DNA from: Vespula vulgaris
Taxonomy: Eukaryota; Arthropoda; Insecta; Hymenoptera; Vespidae
Length of the DNA stretch: 64,000 nucleotides
Assembly: GCF_905475345.1 (NCBI RefSeq)
Contig: NC_066589.1
Span: forward strand, 2,971,501 to 3,035,500
Direction: 5' to 3'
Under the pieces are notes generated by a model, which was given only the letters and a program-made list of their open reading frames with translations, searched no databases and was not told the DNA's origin. A program made the position numbers and the translations under genes. Position 1 is the first letter of the stretch. Every line of letters begins with the position of its first letter. This document shows positions 49,590-63,682 of the stretch, in pieces.

Positions 49590-50010
49590 CAATTTTAAAA
49601 TGTTTTTGATATTTTATGTTCACAGATGACTAGTTAGCAGATGATCGATGTTTTTTATGAAGATGATTGCTTTTTGTTTAAATCTAAAGTTTTTTGGATG
49701 TTTTATGTTTACAGGTGACTATGAACAAGAGAATGGTGATTTGTTATATGAAATTTGCACATTATTTCGATTACTTCGTATTTAATTATAAAATATTTTT
49801 CTGTTTTATGTTTATAGGTGACTGCGAACAACAAAATGCTGATTTGTTATATGAAATTCGCCTATTATGTTGATTGCTTCTTTTTTTTTATATTATGCTT
49901 TCAATGTTTTATGTTCACAGATGACTGCTGATTTATTATATGAAAGTCGCATATTATTTCGATGGATTATTTTTTAAACGATTTAGATGTTTATGTTCAC
50001 AGGTAACTAT
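49590..50010 (+). repeat. Small tandem repeat, about five units of 80-107 bp
   Basis: ATGTTTTATGTTCACAGATGACT-like starts (longest exact shared words under 20 bases) occur near 49,609, 49,699, 49,803, 49,905 and 49,988. Most units also share TTATATGAAATTCGC and a TTTCGATT patch. Each start resembles a 3' splice site (pyrimidines, CAG, then RTGACT). Confidence 0.75.
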
Positions 50011-50580
50011 GCTATTTAGAACATATGAAGAAGTTGTCTATAGAATTTTATGGTATATATGATAAGATAATATATATAATGCAACAAACAAAAAACATAG
50101 TGGCAAATCATTAATTTTACAAAAGATTAAACTATTTCTGTTGTGTTATATGTAATAAGATGGTATCTTTTATAATGTTATATATTTTCATTATGATATA
50201 ATATCTAATGAAATATATAATTTTTATATAAGATATATAAGCTATATTTATGCACTCCTTTCTATTTTTGATTTCAGCATAATGGACATTCACCTTAGTT
50301 TAATGGGAATAGAATTCCATATGAAGGGCTCTATTCTTTACCGGGGAGGTAGGACGATATCAAACGGGTTCATAAATTTTCGTCTAATCACGATTGATTA
50401 GAAAAAAATTTTTGATTCGTTTCGCGATTGATTTTGTTTTTTCCAAATTATAATAACTACTAATTATTAATAATAATGATTCCATATGGATGTAACAATA
50501 TAATAATATAAATAATTATAAATAATAATGATTCTATATGATTGATTTTAAAATAATTGGCATTAGTTGTAGAGTCTTAG

Positions 50581-50685
50581 CTCGTGGGTCTCCGTAGCAG
50601 CAACCTCCAAGTGGTGAGACCTGGAAATCGATATTACTTGCGATATGAGAGAAATAACGCAAGTACTGTCGAGCCAATGGCTGCA
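50581..50685 (-). repeat. S element, copy S11 (solitary, outside the arms)
   Basis: Minus strand: H1 GCAGC with GCTGC; H2 CAGTACTTGCG with CGCAAGTAATA (partly mismatched); H3 GGTCTC with GAGACC, six full pairs carrying T-A where S3 has C-G. The tail CACGAGCTAAGACTCTACA matches the canonical tail, so the element is about 130 bp and can exist without the satellites. Confidence 0.68.
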
Positions 50686-50699
50686 TTTAAATTCAGTCA

Positions 50700-51220
50700 A
50701 AATTTATTTCTATGATGATTTATTTTATCTTTCCATATTTTTTTGGATATATATCTTAATAGAAATAATTCCGTTAGTTATTAACTTTAGGCCTATATTT
50801 ATTTAAAAAAGATTCTGCTCCTTTCTCCTGAATCAGAAAAGCTTCGTGGATGTTACAGTCAATAGTTGAGTGATATTATTACGGGGATTATTTCGGGTAT
50901 GCAGATCGATAGCACGCGAAAAGTCGTGCAAAATTTTTCTTATATCCGTTCTGCATTCTCCATGTAGGAAATAACTGTTGCCTCATAGCGATCCAGAGAA
51001 TTGGTTTGGACCTAACTAAGGCGAATCGATCGATTCGATCTAGATAATATAAAACGTTTCTATAAGCGTTCGATTCTAGAAGAATATTTTAAATTCCCTA
51101 TAAGATATTCTTATATATTTTCAATAAGTTTATAGTACATTCAGATAGCACTGTTTTAAATGTTTCTTTTTATTTTTTAAAAACTTGGCTGTTGGACATC
51201 TTACATTTAATCTCTTTCAT
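50700..51220. other. Unique AT-rich sequence, nothing recognised
   Basis: No frame, repeat or motif of note was found. Confidence 0.4.
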
Positions 51221-51223
51221 TGT

Positions 51224-51466
51224 ATTTTCATTCCAGAATAAAGATCGATTCATACATTTCAATTCAGTTTTAGCTCAGTTTATGTTCCGACTTTGTAATT
51301 CAAATTAGAGATATTGTATATGACGGATCGGTGACGAGATTGATTGTGAGACTGAAATATGTGAATTTAAGTTACATACAGTAATGTTAAAATTACGATG
51401 GCCGATAATTGGAACGGAAAATGAACTGAAATGTGTGAATCGATCTTTATTTTAAAATGAAACAAG
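51224..51466. mobile_element. Short foldback element, MITE-like
   Basis: Inverted ends of about 60-70 bp: ATAAAGATCGATTCATACAT near 51,238 pairs with ATGTGTGAATCGATCTTTAT near 51,431, and the similarity extends outward (TTTCATT with AATGAAA) and inward (TTCCG with CGGAA). The total is about 240 bp with no coding capacity. The target duplication is not clear, so the superfamily is unknown. Confidence 0.65.
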
Positions 51467-51469
51467 TAG

Positions 51470-52437
51470 CACAGCGTATAATACACATATTTTTTATATC
51501 ATTGTATTATATCACAAATTTTCGAGGAGTAGGATTAATTATCGAAAGAAAAAAAGAGAAAAAAGGAATTATTTTGTTTTAAACTTCTCATTTATTCTAT
51601 AATCATTAACAGGAGGTAACCATAATGAAATGGCACGACAGACACGATAGACGATAGAAGCATTGACTTAGTGTGTAAAGAAGAGAAATAATATCTAAGA
51701 GAACATTCTTAACCCTTTAAAATTTAAGGGTTACTCTAATATAATTTAAAAATTAATCATTCATATATCTGTATTTTTTGTCTTATTTCATTTTTTGTTA
51801 TAATATTAATTGTTACTAACTATCCGAACATTAACATTTTTTATTTATAGAATATACTTAATATAATATAAGTTTCACATTGTAAAATTTCTTTTAAATA
51901 AAAAGATTAGATTTGAGAAGGTTAATTCGTAATACGCCAAGAAGAAAAAACAGGGAATTGCATCATAAAGATAGATAAGAAAATTGATATTGCATTTGAC
52001 TTGCCATACTTAAAAACTATTCATTAAGACAAGCGAACGAAATAAATAATAGATAATAAAATTGACGACAAAGTCGTGGCGTTGCAAAGCGAATAGAACG
52101 AAATAGGAACGGATTGAACACAGAGTTAAATAAAAAATAATAAAAACAAAAAAAACAGAAAGCTTGGGTAATTCAGACGTTTCGAACGAATCCCCGTTAA
52201 ATTGTGTTATCGATTAAAGATAAATTCAGTATTGTTAAATTACGTAGAATGAAATTTCCTTAATTAAATTAATTAATCTTACGAATAATGTGTACTCACA
52301 TGAGTCATTATAAAAGCTAATAACATTTTGGAATATTCGACGTGTCACTTTTCTCTTCAATCTTTCGTTAATTAATCCAGAACTCCTTCGTTCAGATTGC
52401 TCTTTTCATATGTTTTCAAGAAAAGAGACAAGACCCT
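51470..52437. other. AT-rich intergenic sequence, nothing recognised
   Basis: Short A-rich and T-rich stretches only. Confidence 0.4.
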
Positions 52438-52480
52438 ATACACACACACACACACGTATATATATATACACATACATATG

Positions 52481-52544
<64 letters not shown>

Positions 52545-52560
52545 TGCATATACTAATAGA
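52438..52560 (+). repeat. Mixed (CA)n/(TA)n microsatellite
   Basis: CACACACA run followed by TATATA and TACATA tracts; open frames here are artefacts of the dinucleotide repeat. Confidence 0.95.
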
Positions 52561-53403
52561 TATATACAAATTTGGAAAAAGATATAAGGAGTTATTTACA
52601 GTTGTTCACGAGGATATCGTATCGGAATCGTTCTTATCGATCTCTCTCGTCAATTTGGATCAACGATCACAACGAAATCGACTTTCACTTTAACTTGATA
52701 GGCCAGTGTTCCCATCATATTCGCTTTGGATCTCTTTTGTCTTTTACATCCTCTTCTCGAACTGGAATAGATAGCTTCTTGTAGTAAATTTTGAGAGAAA
52801 CTTCCATGTGTTTGTGATCTTTTGTTTCGATTTGTACTCGTACAGGAGACGAAAAAATGAAAAATCTTTCGGATCATTCGTTGTTATTTAACTTTTACGT
52901 CATGGTCTGATACCAATGAAGCCCATACTTTTCCTTGGAAATGATTAATTTTCCTCGTAGAAAATTATTTAAATGAGGCGGTATATTTCTTCTTTTTCAG
53001 ACCTGTTTCTCTAATAAGAAAATTCGTATGTACAATAGTAATTGATAAATATACCTTGTTAATTTTTTGGTGTTAAGCGTATCTTTAAACAGTTAAAAAT
53101 TTTTGTAAAATTCTATCTCTATTTTTGTTCATTTCGTTCATTTTGTTTGTATGCTTTTAGAGAACTTTTTGAACGTACATATTCGATGAAAATAATAATA
53201 CCTTGGCATAAGTTTTTTTTAGAAGCTAGTTAGCAAGGTTCACGACAATAAAATGCGATTGCCATTACGTTAGACGTGATCTCTTGATTTACAGTCGTTC
53301 CAATAGGTCTTAAAATTCCAAAAGACGAAAAAGAAGATGATAGCAGCGAAGAAAATTGTTCGTGATCATCAAAAAACGAACGATGGAAGAAACAGTTTAT
53401 ATT
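52561..53403. other. Downstream flank of the chitin-binding gene
   Basis: Probable 3' untranslated and intergenic sequence of the minus-strand gene. A clear AATAAA signal on that strand close to the stop was not found, so the transcript end is unknown. Confidence 0.35.
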
Positions 53404-56400
53404 CTAAACCAGTAAGTTGCCATCTTGGCAGGCTGGTCCCTTGCTGGGCCAATTGCAGGCATCGGCGTTGTTGTCGAAGGTTAAGTGCACCGGACAATTG
53501 AATACATGGAGAGTGAATCGTTTTTTCCATTCATCCCAGTGACAAGCGTAGAACTTGTTACAGAAATTTGGATGTCTGAAGAGACCAGGTCTGGCACAAT
53601 CATTGGGACCTTCAAGAATTTCATCGGCTTCCTCAAGATTTTTTGGTACGAAACTATTAATGTTGGTTGATGCACCAATTGAATTGGTACTCGAGCTACT
53701 TTGTTCCAGTTTCTTTCCTGATCTTACACCAGGTATATAACTGCGGTTAATAGAGGTAGATACACTCGGTAAATAACTTGAGGAAGGTTGAGTACTTTCA
53801 GTAACAGCCTTATTCTCAATTTTTAAGGGCTTCGACGAGGAGGAATCGTAATTGGTAACATAATCGTATTCGCTCGAGCCATCATTTTCGAGATCAACGT
53901 AGACATCTGACTCATCGTAATTGGCAAGATCTATTTGACCTTTTGACGAGTCAATTAATTTCTTACCAGGACCACGAAGATTTGCAAACGGATCAGCTTT
54001 GCAAGTGCACTCTGCACCGAGTTTGCTAAGAAGTAATGGATGAAGATCGCTCCACTTAACAATGACCTTGCCCTTGCTTTGAGCTGCAGTTGTTTTCGTA
54101 CTTATTTCATAAGATGGTGTTACTGATGATGTTTTGATGTAACCGCCTGAGTAGGTCGTTACAATTGGTGTACTTTGCGTTCTCGTTGATCCCACGTAAG
54201 TTTGTCCAACAGAAGACGAAAAGGATGATTGTTTTTTGCTTGATCCAGTGTAAGTCGATCCTGTAGAACTTGTACTATCGGTTGCAGTGTAAGTGTCGTA
54301 CACACTAGGAATATATTTGATTGTTCCTCGGTTGTAGTTATTGACAAGAGTTTTTACTTTATCTCGTGAGATATCCAAATTCGTTGGTGACCCTCCAAAA
54401 GTGGTGCTCGATCCAAATGATGTCTTCGTTTTTGTCGCGTAATCTTGATTAGATGATGTATCATCGATTATCGAAATAGATTCTGGTGTAGTCTGATCGT
54501 AAGTAATATCAGGTATTGAGAATGATTTCGTGTAGGTTACTCCAATAGCAGAAGACGGTGTCGATGATGATACGTACTGAAAAAAGAAAATTTCTTCGTT
54601 ATATTTCACGAACGTTCATATTTCTAGGATAATAAAGTCTTAAATAGATCATCAAACCTGCGGACGTATACTTCCTGTGGATTGTTGAGGAATTATTGTT
54701 GAGGGTGTGACACTTTCTTCAAATGGTATGCTACCTTCTGTATAAGTATATCCATTAAAACCATTTGAGACAGATGCTGAAGTACTACTAGGTACGTATT
54801 GGACCTAAAAAACAATAAAATTATTAATCACTATGAGATTACTTATGATTTAGGGTTCATTTGATTTGTGCCATAACATGATACGGTAATTGTAATAAAT
54901 TCCACGAATCGCGTGAAATTATCAAGAAAAATACAAATGTAAATCGAGCATAAAATTTTACCTCTGGTCGTAATGTTGTTACAGTCGGCTGTTTGTATGT
55001 TCCAAATATCGTTGATGGCTTTGACTTTCCAGGAACATATCCAGAAGATATAGAGGCTGAAGGTAAAGAAGTAGTAACAGAAATGTGATCCGTTTGATTA
55101 TATAAACCAGTTGATTGGAAGGAAACCCCGGTTTTAAGGGCAGATTGTGCATGCGTGGAAAGAGATCCAGTGTTGAAGCGACTATCCTTATAAGTGTAAG
55201 TGTCGCCGGTCAAGCTCACTGGGATAGATGTTGGAGAAATAGTAGTTTTGTAATCATTATCGAACATTGGTTGAATCGTAGATACGGATACTGGGATTTT
55301 AGCTGCTTCGAAAACTGTTGTCCTGTAGTTTTCAATTGGACCAGTAGTGTAAACTCCTGAGGACACTGCAGGTGTTGATTGTTTATGTTCAAGAAATCCT
55401 GATGAAACTTCTCCAGGCACGAAGCCTGGTTTGTTGTACGTGTTCACTATAGTCGGTATAGGTGTTACTCCTGTAGAATCTACAACCGTTGGTGTTTGAT
55501 AAATTCCAACGTTGAGGTAAGAAGGTGTCGTTACTGTATAAGGCACTCTGCCACTTGTGGAAGAAACTGAAGCTAACGTAGAAGATTGTGTCCCACCAGT
55601 ATTTTCATAAATGTTTGATACTGAATGTGATATAGCTGGACCTAAAGTGATTTTGGACGTGTCGACGTATGTAGCATCTGGTGTTTCAGTTGATATACCT
55701 ACATTCGAAAAGATCTTGGACGTTTTCGTGTAACCGGCAACATTTCCTTCGAAAGCGTTTTCTCCAATTTTATCATAATTCGTTGTAGGTCGTCGGCCAG
55801 TACTGGCAACATAAGATCCTTTACCACCTAAGCTTGCAGTTACATAACCTGTCTTAGTGGGTCCTGTTTTTGTAAATCCGCCTTGAGTGAATGTATTAGT
55901 TTTTATAGAAGAGTATCCTGGGGAACTTATCTCACTTTGAACTTCATGCAATCTACCTCCAGGTACAACATTACCAGGAAGCGTACCGATCGATGTTCTG
56001 TAATCTGTAAGATCACTTTCAGTATACTTAGTGGTAACAAGACCGTTATTGAATGTGATGGTACCACGACCCCCGTTATCATGATATTCATTCGTTTTAT
56101 AACTTGTACTTTCAGCGATCGAAGGGGTCACCAATCCTACATTTGCCGAACCTCTACTACCGCTATAAACTGATGATCCAGTATCGGTATAATAATGACT
56201 TCCTATGGAGTCCCCAACAGTAGTACCTTCTTGAACAGTTCCACCTACTACAACACCGCTAGAAGTTTGACCAGTTAAGTGAATACCTGGGCTACTCTGT
56301 CCATGTAAGATTGTACCAGAAACAGAGGTACCACTTAATGAAACGCCTGGAGAAACGGATCCGTGCAACAAAGTACCTGGACTAGCTGATCCAGAATAGA

Positions 56401-59400
56401 CAGTTTTAACTCCATCACTTACGACATAACCAGGAGTACCAGTTTGTGATTTTACATACCCTGGTTGACTACTTCCAGTTATAACAGTACCTTGTTGTGC
56501 TGATCCTGTTAATATTGATCCAGATATATCTCCTTGAGTAATAAGAGATCCAGAAGAGGAGTCGTCGGTGACTATGGCTCCTTCGATATTAGTACCGGTA
56601 ACGATAGTGCCAGTGCTTGCTTGTCCAATATTATAACCACCAGAATAACCAGGATGTTGATAAAATGTTCCAGGCGTGGGCGAAGTTCTATCAAGCGTTA
56701 ATGTAATATTCAAATTACTTCCTCTGAATCCATTTTTACCAAAAGTGCTTGTTACTCCAGTATCGCTACTATGACTTGTTTTGATTCCAGATTGGCTAGA
56801 ATATATAGGACCAGGAGATACTGTGTGATGAGTAACGTATGTACCCGTTTGACCTGGATAATTTGTAAATATTGATGATGTAGAACCAGAATCAACTTTT
56901 CCATCATTCAGGGTTCCACCAATGCCTTTTACTGAACTACTACCTGTGACATCATTTTTATAATACGGTATTTCACCCGGTATAATTTGCACTGGTATAG
57001 TATAACTAGGTAATTCGTATTCTTTAGAATTTCCATAATATTGGGAACTGCTACCTGCATGGCCTCGTATCAATGTGGACATCGTACCATAATCCCCACC
57101 TTGTAATACTCCTGGTGCAACTTTTTCGCCTACTGTCGATTCACCAGGATAATTTGAACCTATCGATGTTGATTCTGTAAATACATTGTTAGAATCTCTT
57201 GAGTGGCCCGTACCAAATGAATCTGTATATTTTGTTTTTGTTGAAAAATCTGTTCCTGTATATCTGGATCCCGTATATTCGGATCCTGTTGATCCTGAGT
57301 AATCAATTACTCCAGTTTGTCCGATTCCAGTTTGTCCGATTCCAGCATGTCCATTTTCAACTGAAGATCCAGAAATAGAAGAACTTTGAGTATATCCTGT
57401 ATTTGAAGAATCAGTATACCCGCTACCAGATAATCCTGTATATTTTCCTTGTCCTCCTGTTTCTTTAGTTATTCCCGAATACAATGTGCTATCGGAATAA
57501 CCAGATCCTTTCTGTTCGGTAAAATCTTGTGTATCCAAACTTATCGAGTCCGTATATCCTAAACTAGAATCAATTCCTCCAGATCCTCCTTTATAACCAG
57601 TATCAGCCGATCCAAAATATCCATTATCTGTTACAGAATTTCCAGTATATTGGGAACCTGATAATCCACTGTTCGATATGGTATATCCACCACTAGTTGA
57701 TCCCACAGAATTACCACCATGGATCGTACTACTAGAACCTCGGTATAGACCACTCGTTCCTTGCGAATATTGCGAACCAAGAGATATATGATCACGGGAT
57801 TGTGAATACGTTGTAGGGCCTGATAAACTACTTTCCGTATATCCTAATCCTGCATGGAATCCAGTCGTAGAACCCTGATGAACATTACTTAACGATCCTG
57901 ATGATCCTGAATATCCAGATTCATTAGAATCTGTCTGAATTCCAATGTATCCTGTGCTTGTTGAACCTTTATATCCACCGGATACACTTCCTGTATATTG
58001 TCCACTAATTTCATGTGAACCAGTGATTGATCCATATCCTGTAGTACCACTAGTATATCCTGATCCAGTCGAATATCCTCCAGTTGCTCCTGAGTGATCT
58101 GTATTCAAGCTTGATTGTCCAAGGTCTATTTGCCCAACGGATGAACCAGTAAATCGTATGCCGGACGAACCCGTGTATCCACCAGCACTGGTTTCATGAT
58201 AACTTCCTCCAGTTGTTCCTGAAAATCCGTCGGGTATTCCAGCAGTAACAAATCTACCCGCACCTTGAGTAGATGATCCACTATTAATATGAATATCATA
58301 TTCGTTTCTTGTATAGCCCGATCCAGAATTGGAGCAACTAGGTACCAACCAAGGCCACTCGCAAACTAATTTGTCCTGATCGAAGACCAAGTCATACGGA
58401 CAACGAAATTCGAAAGCCATCAATTCTGGTCCACCTATTATAAGGTTTTTGCGTAAGTATATAACCAGTGTTGTTTAATAAAAATACAAACGATGTGTTA
58501 TACCTAAATCCATGCAGGCAAAGAACCAACGGCAATTTCGTGGGTCGACATAGTATCCTGGTTCAGGAGGACATTGGAATCTAACTTGAGGAGCAGGTGC
58601 GACTTCGCTACTTCCAGGACATGGAGATCCTTGAGACAAAGATCCTGGCCAAACACAAACTTCCGTACGTTCGTCGAATGCCAATCCAGCTGGACAATCA
58701 AATTCGAAAACCGAGTAATTCTCTATTTCTTGATTGAATTTGACGCATCGATAAAATCTACAAGAAAAAAAAGGAATAATTTATAATTTTTTACATTTGT
58801 CAGTTAGGCTACTATCATTGAAAAAATCACAACCTGTTGCAACTTTTAGGATGCACGAAGTAACCTTGTCTTGTACAGGTAAATTCAGTTTGTGTATTCT
58901 CACGTACTGCACGAATATGTCCTTCGGTATCAACTACTCGGACTACTCTATAGCCGGACGATTTTGCTTTATTTGGGTAAGTAATCAATGCTTGCTAAAA
59001 ATCGAAGAGGTATAACAGATTGACAATAAGTATCAAATGATTAACAAACTGATTCACAAAATGATTAACAAAATTTTTCAAGGAAAAACTTATTTTTATC
59101 ATGAGGTATAATATATTTACATGAAGATCATCTTCCAACGAAGTAAGCACAGCGTGCCGCGACTTCCTTTTAAAATTCGTGAAAGAATGATGGACATCAT
59201 GAGTGATTGTTTTTCCACAATTACTTTTTAAATCGTTTTCTATCTCCCAAATGCCCAAACCAGCGAGTTCACGTAGAATTACATATTTTCCCTGTAAAAA
59301 AATTGATTATATAATATCAAGAAAGGAAAGAGAAGGAAGACAGACTTCACTTCACTATACTTTAATGCCCGCAGAAATTTTGTCCTCAAAAGCGATCCAT

Positions 59401-62400
59401 GTTTTGTTTTTGAAAGCGTATGGTGCTGTAAGATCCTCATCTCTTTCTATCGTCCATTCCCCATCATCCATCGATTCGCAAAACTGAAAATAAATTGCCC
59501 AATGTTTTCTAATTTTGTTATCGATTTTACGACACTACAATCGTAGTATATTTAAATTTTATGCTAATCACATTCTTGATTATTTTTACCTCTTTCCGAT
59601 CGATGACAGTCGGATACTTGTCCTCGGTACGTGACCTTGGTGCGTTTTCCGTCTCATTCTTCAAATTGAATCTATAAGCACTTGCTGGCATCGAAATCAA
59701 GAGCTTTCTCTTTGGTGCTCCTAATCCACTTATCAGATCGACTAAGCTATCCGTATTGAGCATGTCAAATAGACCCATCACACGGGAAGGATGGAAAGTA
59801 TAATAGACTTCATCTTCGTCCACTAGATAATGAGTTGCGATCGTAAATAGATCCACGTATCTAATTAGAGATACGAGAGAGAAAAGTTGAATTAGATTGC
59901 ATTAACAATTTACGTATGTGCATTGACACGCGTTCTTGCATACGATTCGAAAAAGAAAGAAAGTGAAAGAGATAGGAAATACATTTCTAACATTTTTTTC
60001 AGACACAATTCAATCGCCGTAATAAATGCTTCCTAGTGATATAAATATGCTCGTATTCCGGAGTATAGTATATCTTAAGATGTTTATTGGATGCTACAAT
60101 AGTGAAATGATTTCGGAATTAGATTAGAAAAGACAATGAGTTAATAAGGAAAAAAAAAAAAGATCGATGTATACCGATATTCATGTCATTGAAACTACAT
60201 GGCTTTGTTCTAAAGAATAGCACAGTGCTACGACTTCGTTTACATTGTGAATATTACTTTAAATAAGCTTTAAGTTCATCCATATTCAGCAAATACTCCG
60301 AATAGTCTGTCTTCATGTGGTATAGATCATCCGTATGATTCAATCAAATGAACAGCGAACATAAGTACAATGATCTTCGTACGCGAGTAATCTTACAAGT
60401 GGTACAAGGATAAAGATATCTACGAGACACTCGATAATCGTTTCTTTGTACGTTTCTGTTTCCTTTATATTTCCCTAACATAATTTCTTCAAAAGGTTGT
60501 ACTACAGTTAGCTAGAATATTAAATAAATCGTAAATTACATGTTTTTTCATGCCATTTACTCGTATAATTCTATTTTCGTTATATTTGTAAAAATTCTTA
60601 ATTATACGAGTTCATAAGAAATATGTTTCTTACTTTGAAAGCTTCTTTAGATCGAACTGTTTCGCCAAATCTTCTGGTTTCGTTGGTAAGGACATCAGTA
60701 TCCTTTTGCCAATCGATTTTCGTACCATCTCATCTTTGAGACTCTTGACGAAATGATAAAGACGTTCCTTTGAACCCGCCGTGACATTCAATTCCACGCC
60801 ATCAACCTTAAAAAATAGGGAAAGTATATTCGATTAAAATTTTTACTTCTTCATTTTTACTTCATCATAAGTTAAAGTAGAGTAATGTTGATAATCGTCA
60901 TTACTTGTCGATTTTTGTCATTATTTATCGAATTTTTCAATAATCGATAATTGAAACATTGATTTTATGCTTGAACATAGATAACATCTCAAACACCGTC
61001 GATAATGTTTGCGATAATCATTTATCAGTAAACATTTGTTAATTCCTTTTATAGTAGACAATGTGAATCAAAAAATTCACATCTTGTAGAAACGCAACAT
61101 TATATATACATATGTAACAAATCGGTTGTTAATCACAGGGGCTCATAAAATTTCTTATTGATAAATAACGCTCACAAGCAAGGTTATCGAAGATGCATGA
61201 TGCATTATCTATCTTTAGGTGTTATAATTAACTCTATAAACAGAAGCGATTAATAATTATCTTAAACTAAGTAATAAACGATTGGATCATATTACATGAA
61301 TTAGATCGCGCTTAGAAAGTAATAGGAACAAATAAAAATAAAATTACTTTTTAGTATATCATTTTATCAGCTTTTTCTCACTAAGGAAATATATTTAACC
61401 TTTTCCGATATTTATTGAATCCTCGGTAAGAATCTCAGAAAATATTTACCTTGTTTAGAATGTCAACCAAACGCGTGGCAGCCGTCTGACGATTCATACC
61501 GGAAGTTTTAAGAGTGCCTGCAGGATCGCTGACGGAAATGACAAATTGGAGAGGTGGGTTCATTTCTTTTAGCTCTTCGCTAAATTCTTGAAAATCTAGA
61601 AAATATTGGAAATTAATGTCTGTTAATTAAATGGAAGCTCGGTATGAATTTTTTAATTTTACTTAATAATTCTATTAAATATACGATGATAATTAAAAAG
61701 AAAAAAACCTAACGGACAGGTATGATCTATCGTCGATTAATGACGTCAGGCTAAATACGCGTACGTTACTTGTCGAGATAAGCAAGGACACGTAGAAGTC
61801 ATGACACCTATTAGAAAATGTCATCGAAGTACATTAGTATATTGTTCGAGTGCGTCTTCGCGACTAATCTTCTCGATCGATCAAGGAGTAACACGAAATA
61901 AAATTAACATTTTCTATTACGGATTCATCCTTTCAATATCATCTCTTTCGTGTTAATTACTGAAAATAAAATTTATCTTGTAAAAAGTATCGTTTGTTAA
62001 ACGGGTATGTGAATATTAACGTCGTGCGATTTAAAAAAAAAATTCTCCGCATAGTTCACATTATAATAATAAAGATCGTATGGTCGACTAATTGCATACA
62101 TTGGTAATCTCAAGGTAGACCATTAGATCGTGGCAGATCGTGATTATTCTCTCGTCGCAAAGTCGAGAGGAATGTAGAAAGAAGAAAGTGGATTCTCTTA
62201 TCGCGATTTTTACACGGTCCACGTTCACATTTCGTACAATCTCCTTTCAACGGAAGTCGAAAGTACCGGAATCAATTGATAATTATAAGCTTTCCTTGAA
62301 CTTTCGTTAATCATCTTTATATAATCACTATTATTATAAATCTTATTATAAAATCTTAAAATAATTGTTAATACTTCCAAATGAATTTTGTTTCGCGTCA

Positions 62401-63651
62401 AAAAATTAATTTGATCTGCAAGATAATTACTTCATTTTCATTTTCAATGCTCAAAACATCTATACACCCATCAGGACAGATTTAATTAAATCATTGAATT
62501 AAAAAATACCTAGGGCTATAGCAAAACTCGTCAAGAAAATTAAGCGGATGACGAATAAAGATTTATATTTCTTCAATGTTGCAATAATGCGATGCCTCGA
62601 AGTTCGCAATGTAGTTACATCATCGTAATGATCATTCATGAAGTTACTTAAGTTACAAAAAAACTTATTGTAATTTTCATAATCCTATTCTTCTGAAATG
62701 TAACCGGCTTACTCGTAAGCCACCTCAATTACTCATCGTGCGTATATAGACATTACATTTATATTACCGTTATATTGCTATGGCTTCGATTGGACCGGAC
62801 AGAGAAAGTAATACTTTTTTTATCCGAACCATGCGACACAAAAAATGAGAGCACTTTCGAGGTTTCAAATACTTAATTAGCTACGCCCTTGTAACAATAT
62901 TTCGCACCTACGTGTCCCAACATTTTCCTGATCGAATCTTCTTAGCCCAGAAAAATTTTTTTCTTATATCTTTTACCTTTCCAAGAACATTCTTAGAGAA
63001 GCTTGTTTCTACATTTTTAAGGTTTCTTCTGGTTTATTCTCATGTTCGCATAATCTCGTATCCTTTAGTGTCTCTTATTTAGTCCTCTATCTACCTCTCT
63101 CTTCGTTTTTTTTTTTTTATTTTTTTATTTGTAAGGTATGCTACTATAGGTAGCTACTTTACCTTCGTCAGTTTCCGTTCCATCATAAAGCCTAAAAATA
63201 TCGCCTTTTCTCATAAGACGCTTACATCAGATAAACGAGTACCTATTAATATTGTCAACAATTTCGGCGATTTTGCATAATATGAGAATTGTCCTTCGCC
63301 GAGAATATTAACCCAATTTCTTCCGATTTTATAAAAATATGAGAACTTATTTATGACGACAAGTATCGTCATAGCGATTTGCAGTTGCATACATCTATGA
63401 AATGTTATGTAGACTGTATCAAAAGAAAGAAAGGTAGATGGAAAGAGACAAAGGAGGAGGGAGGGAGAAAAAAAAGGTTCATCAGATGAGAAGATAGAAT
63501 TATGTCAGAGATTCTTTGTGGGATATTGCTAAACCACGCGTGTCGAGAAACACGAGACGACGTCTTACGATTCCAGCGGTCTAACGTCACGTCATCATGT
63601 CATATTCGTTGAAAATATAATATCTATAAAATGTTTGTATGTATGTGTGTC

Positions 63652-63682
<31 letters not shown>

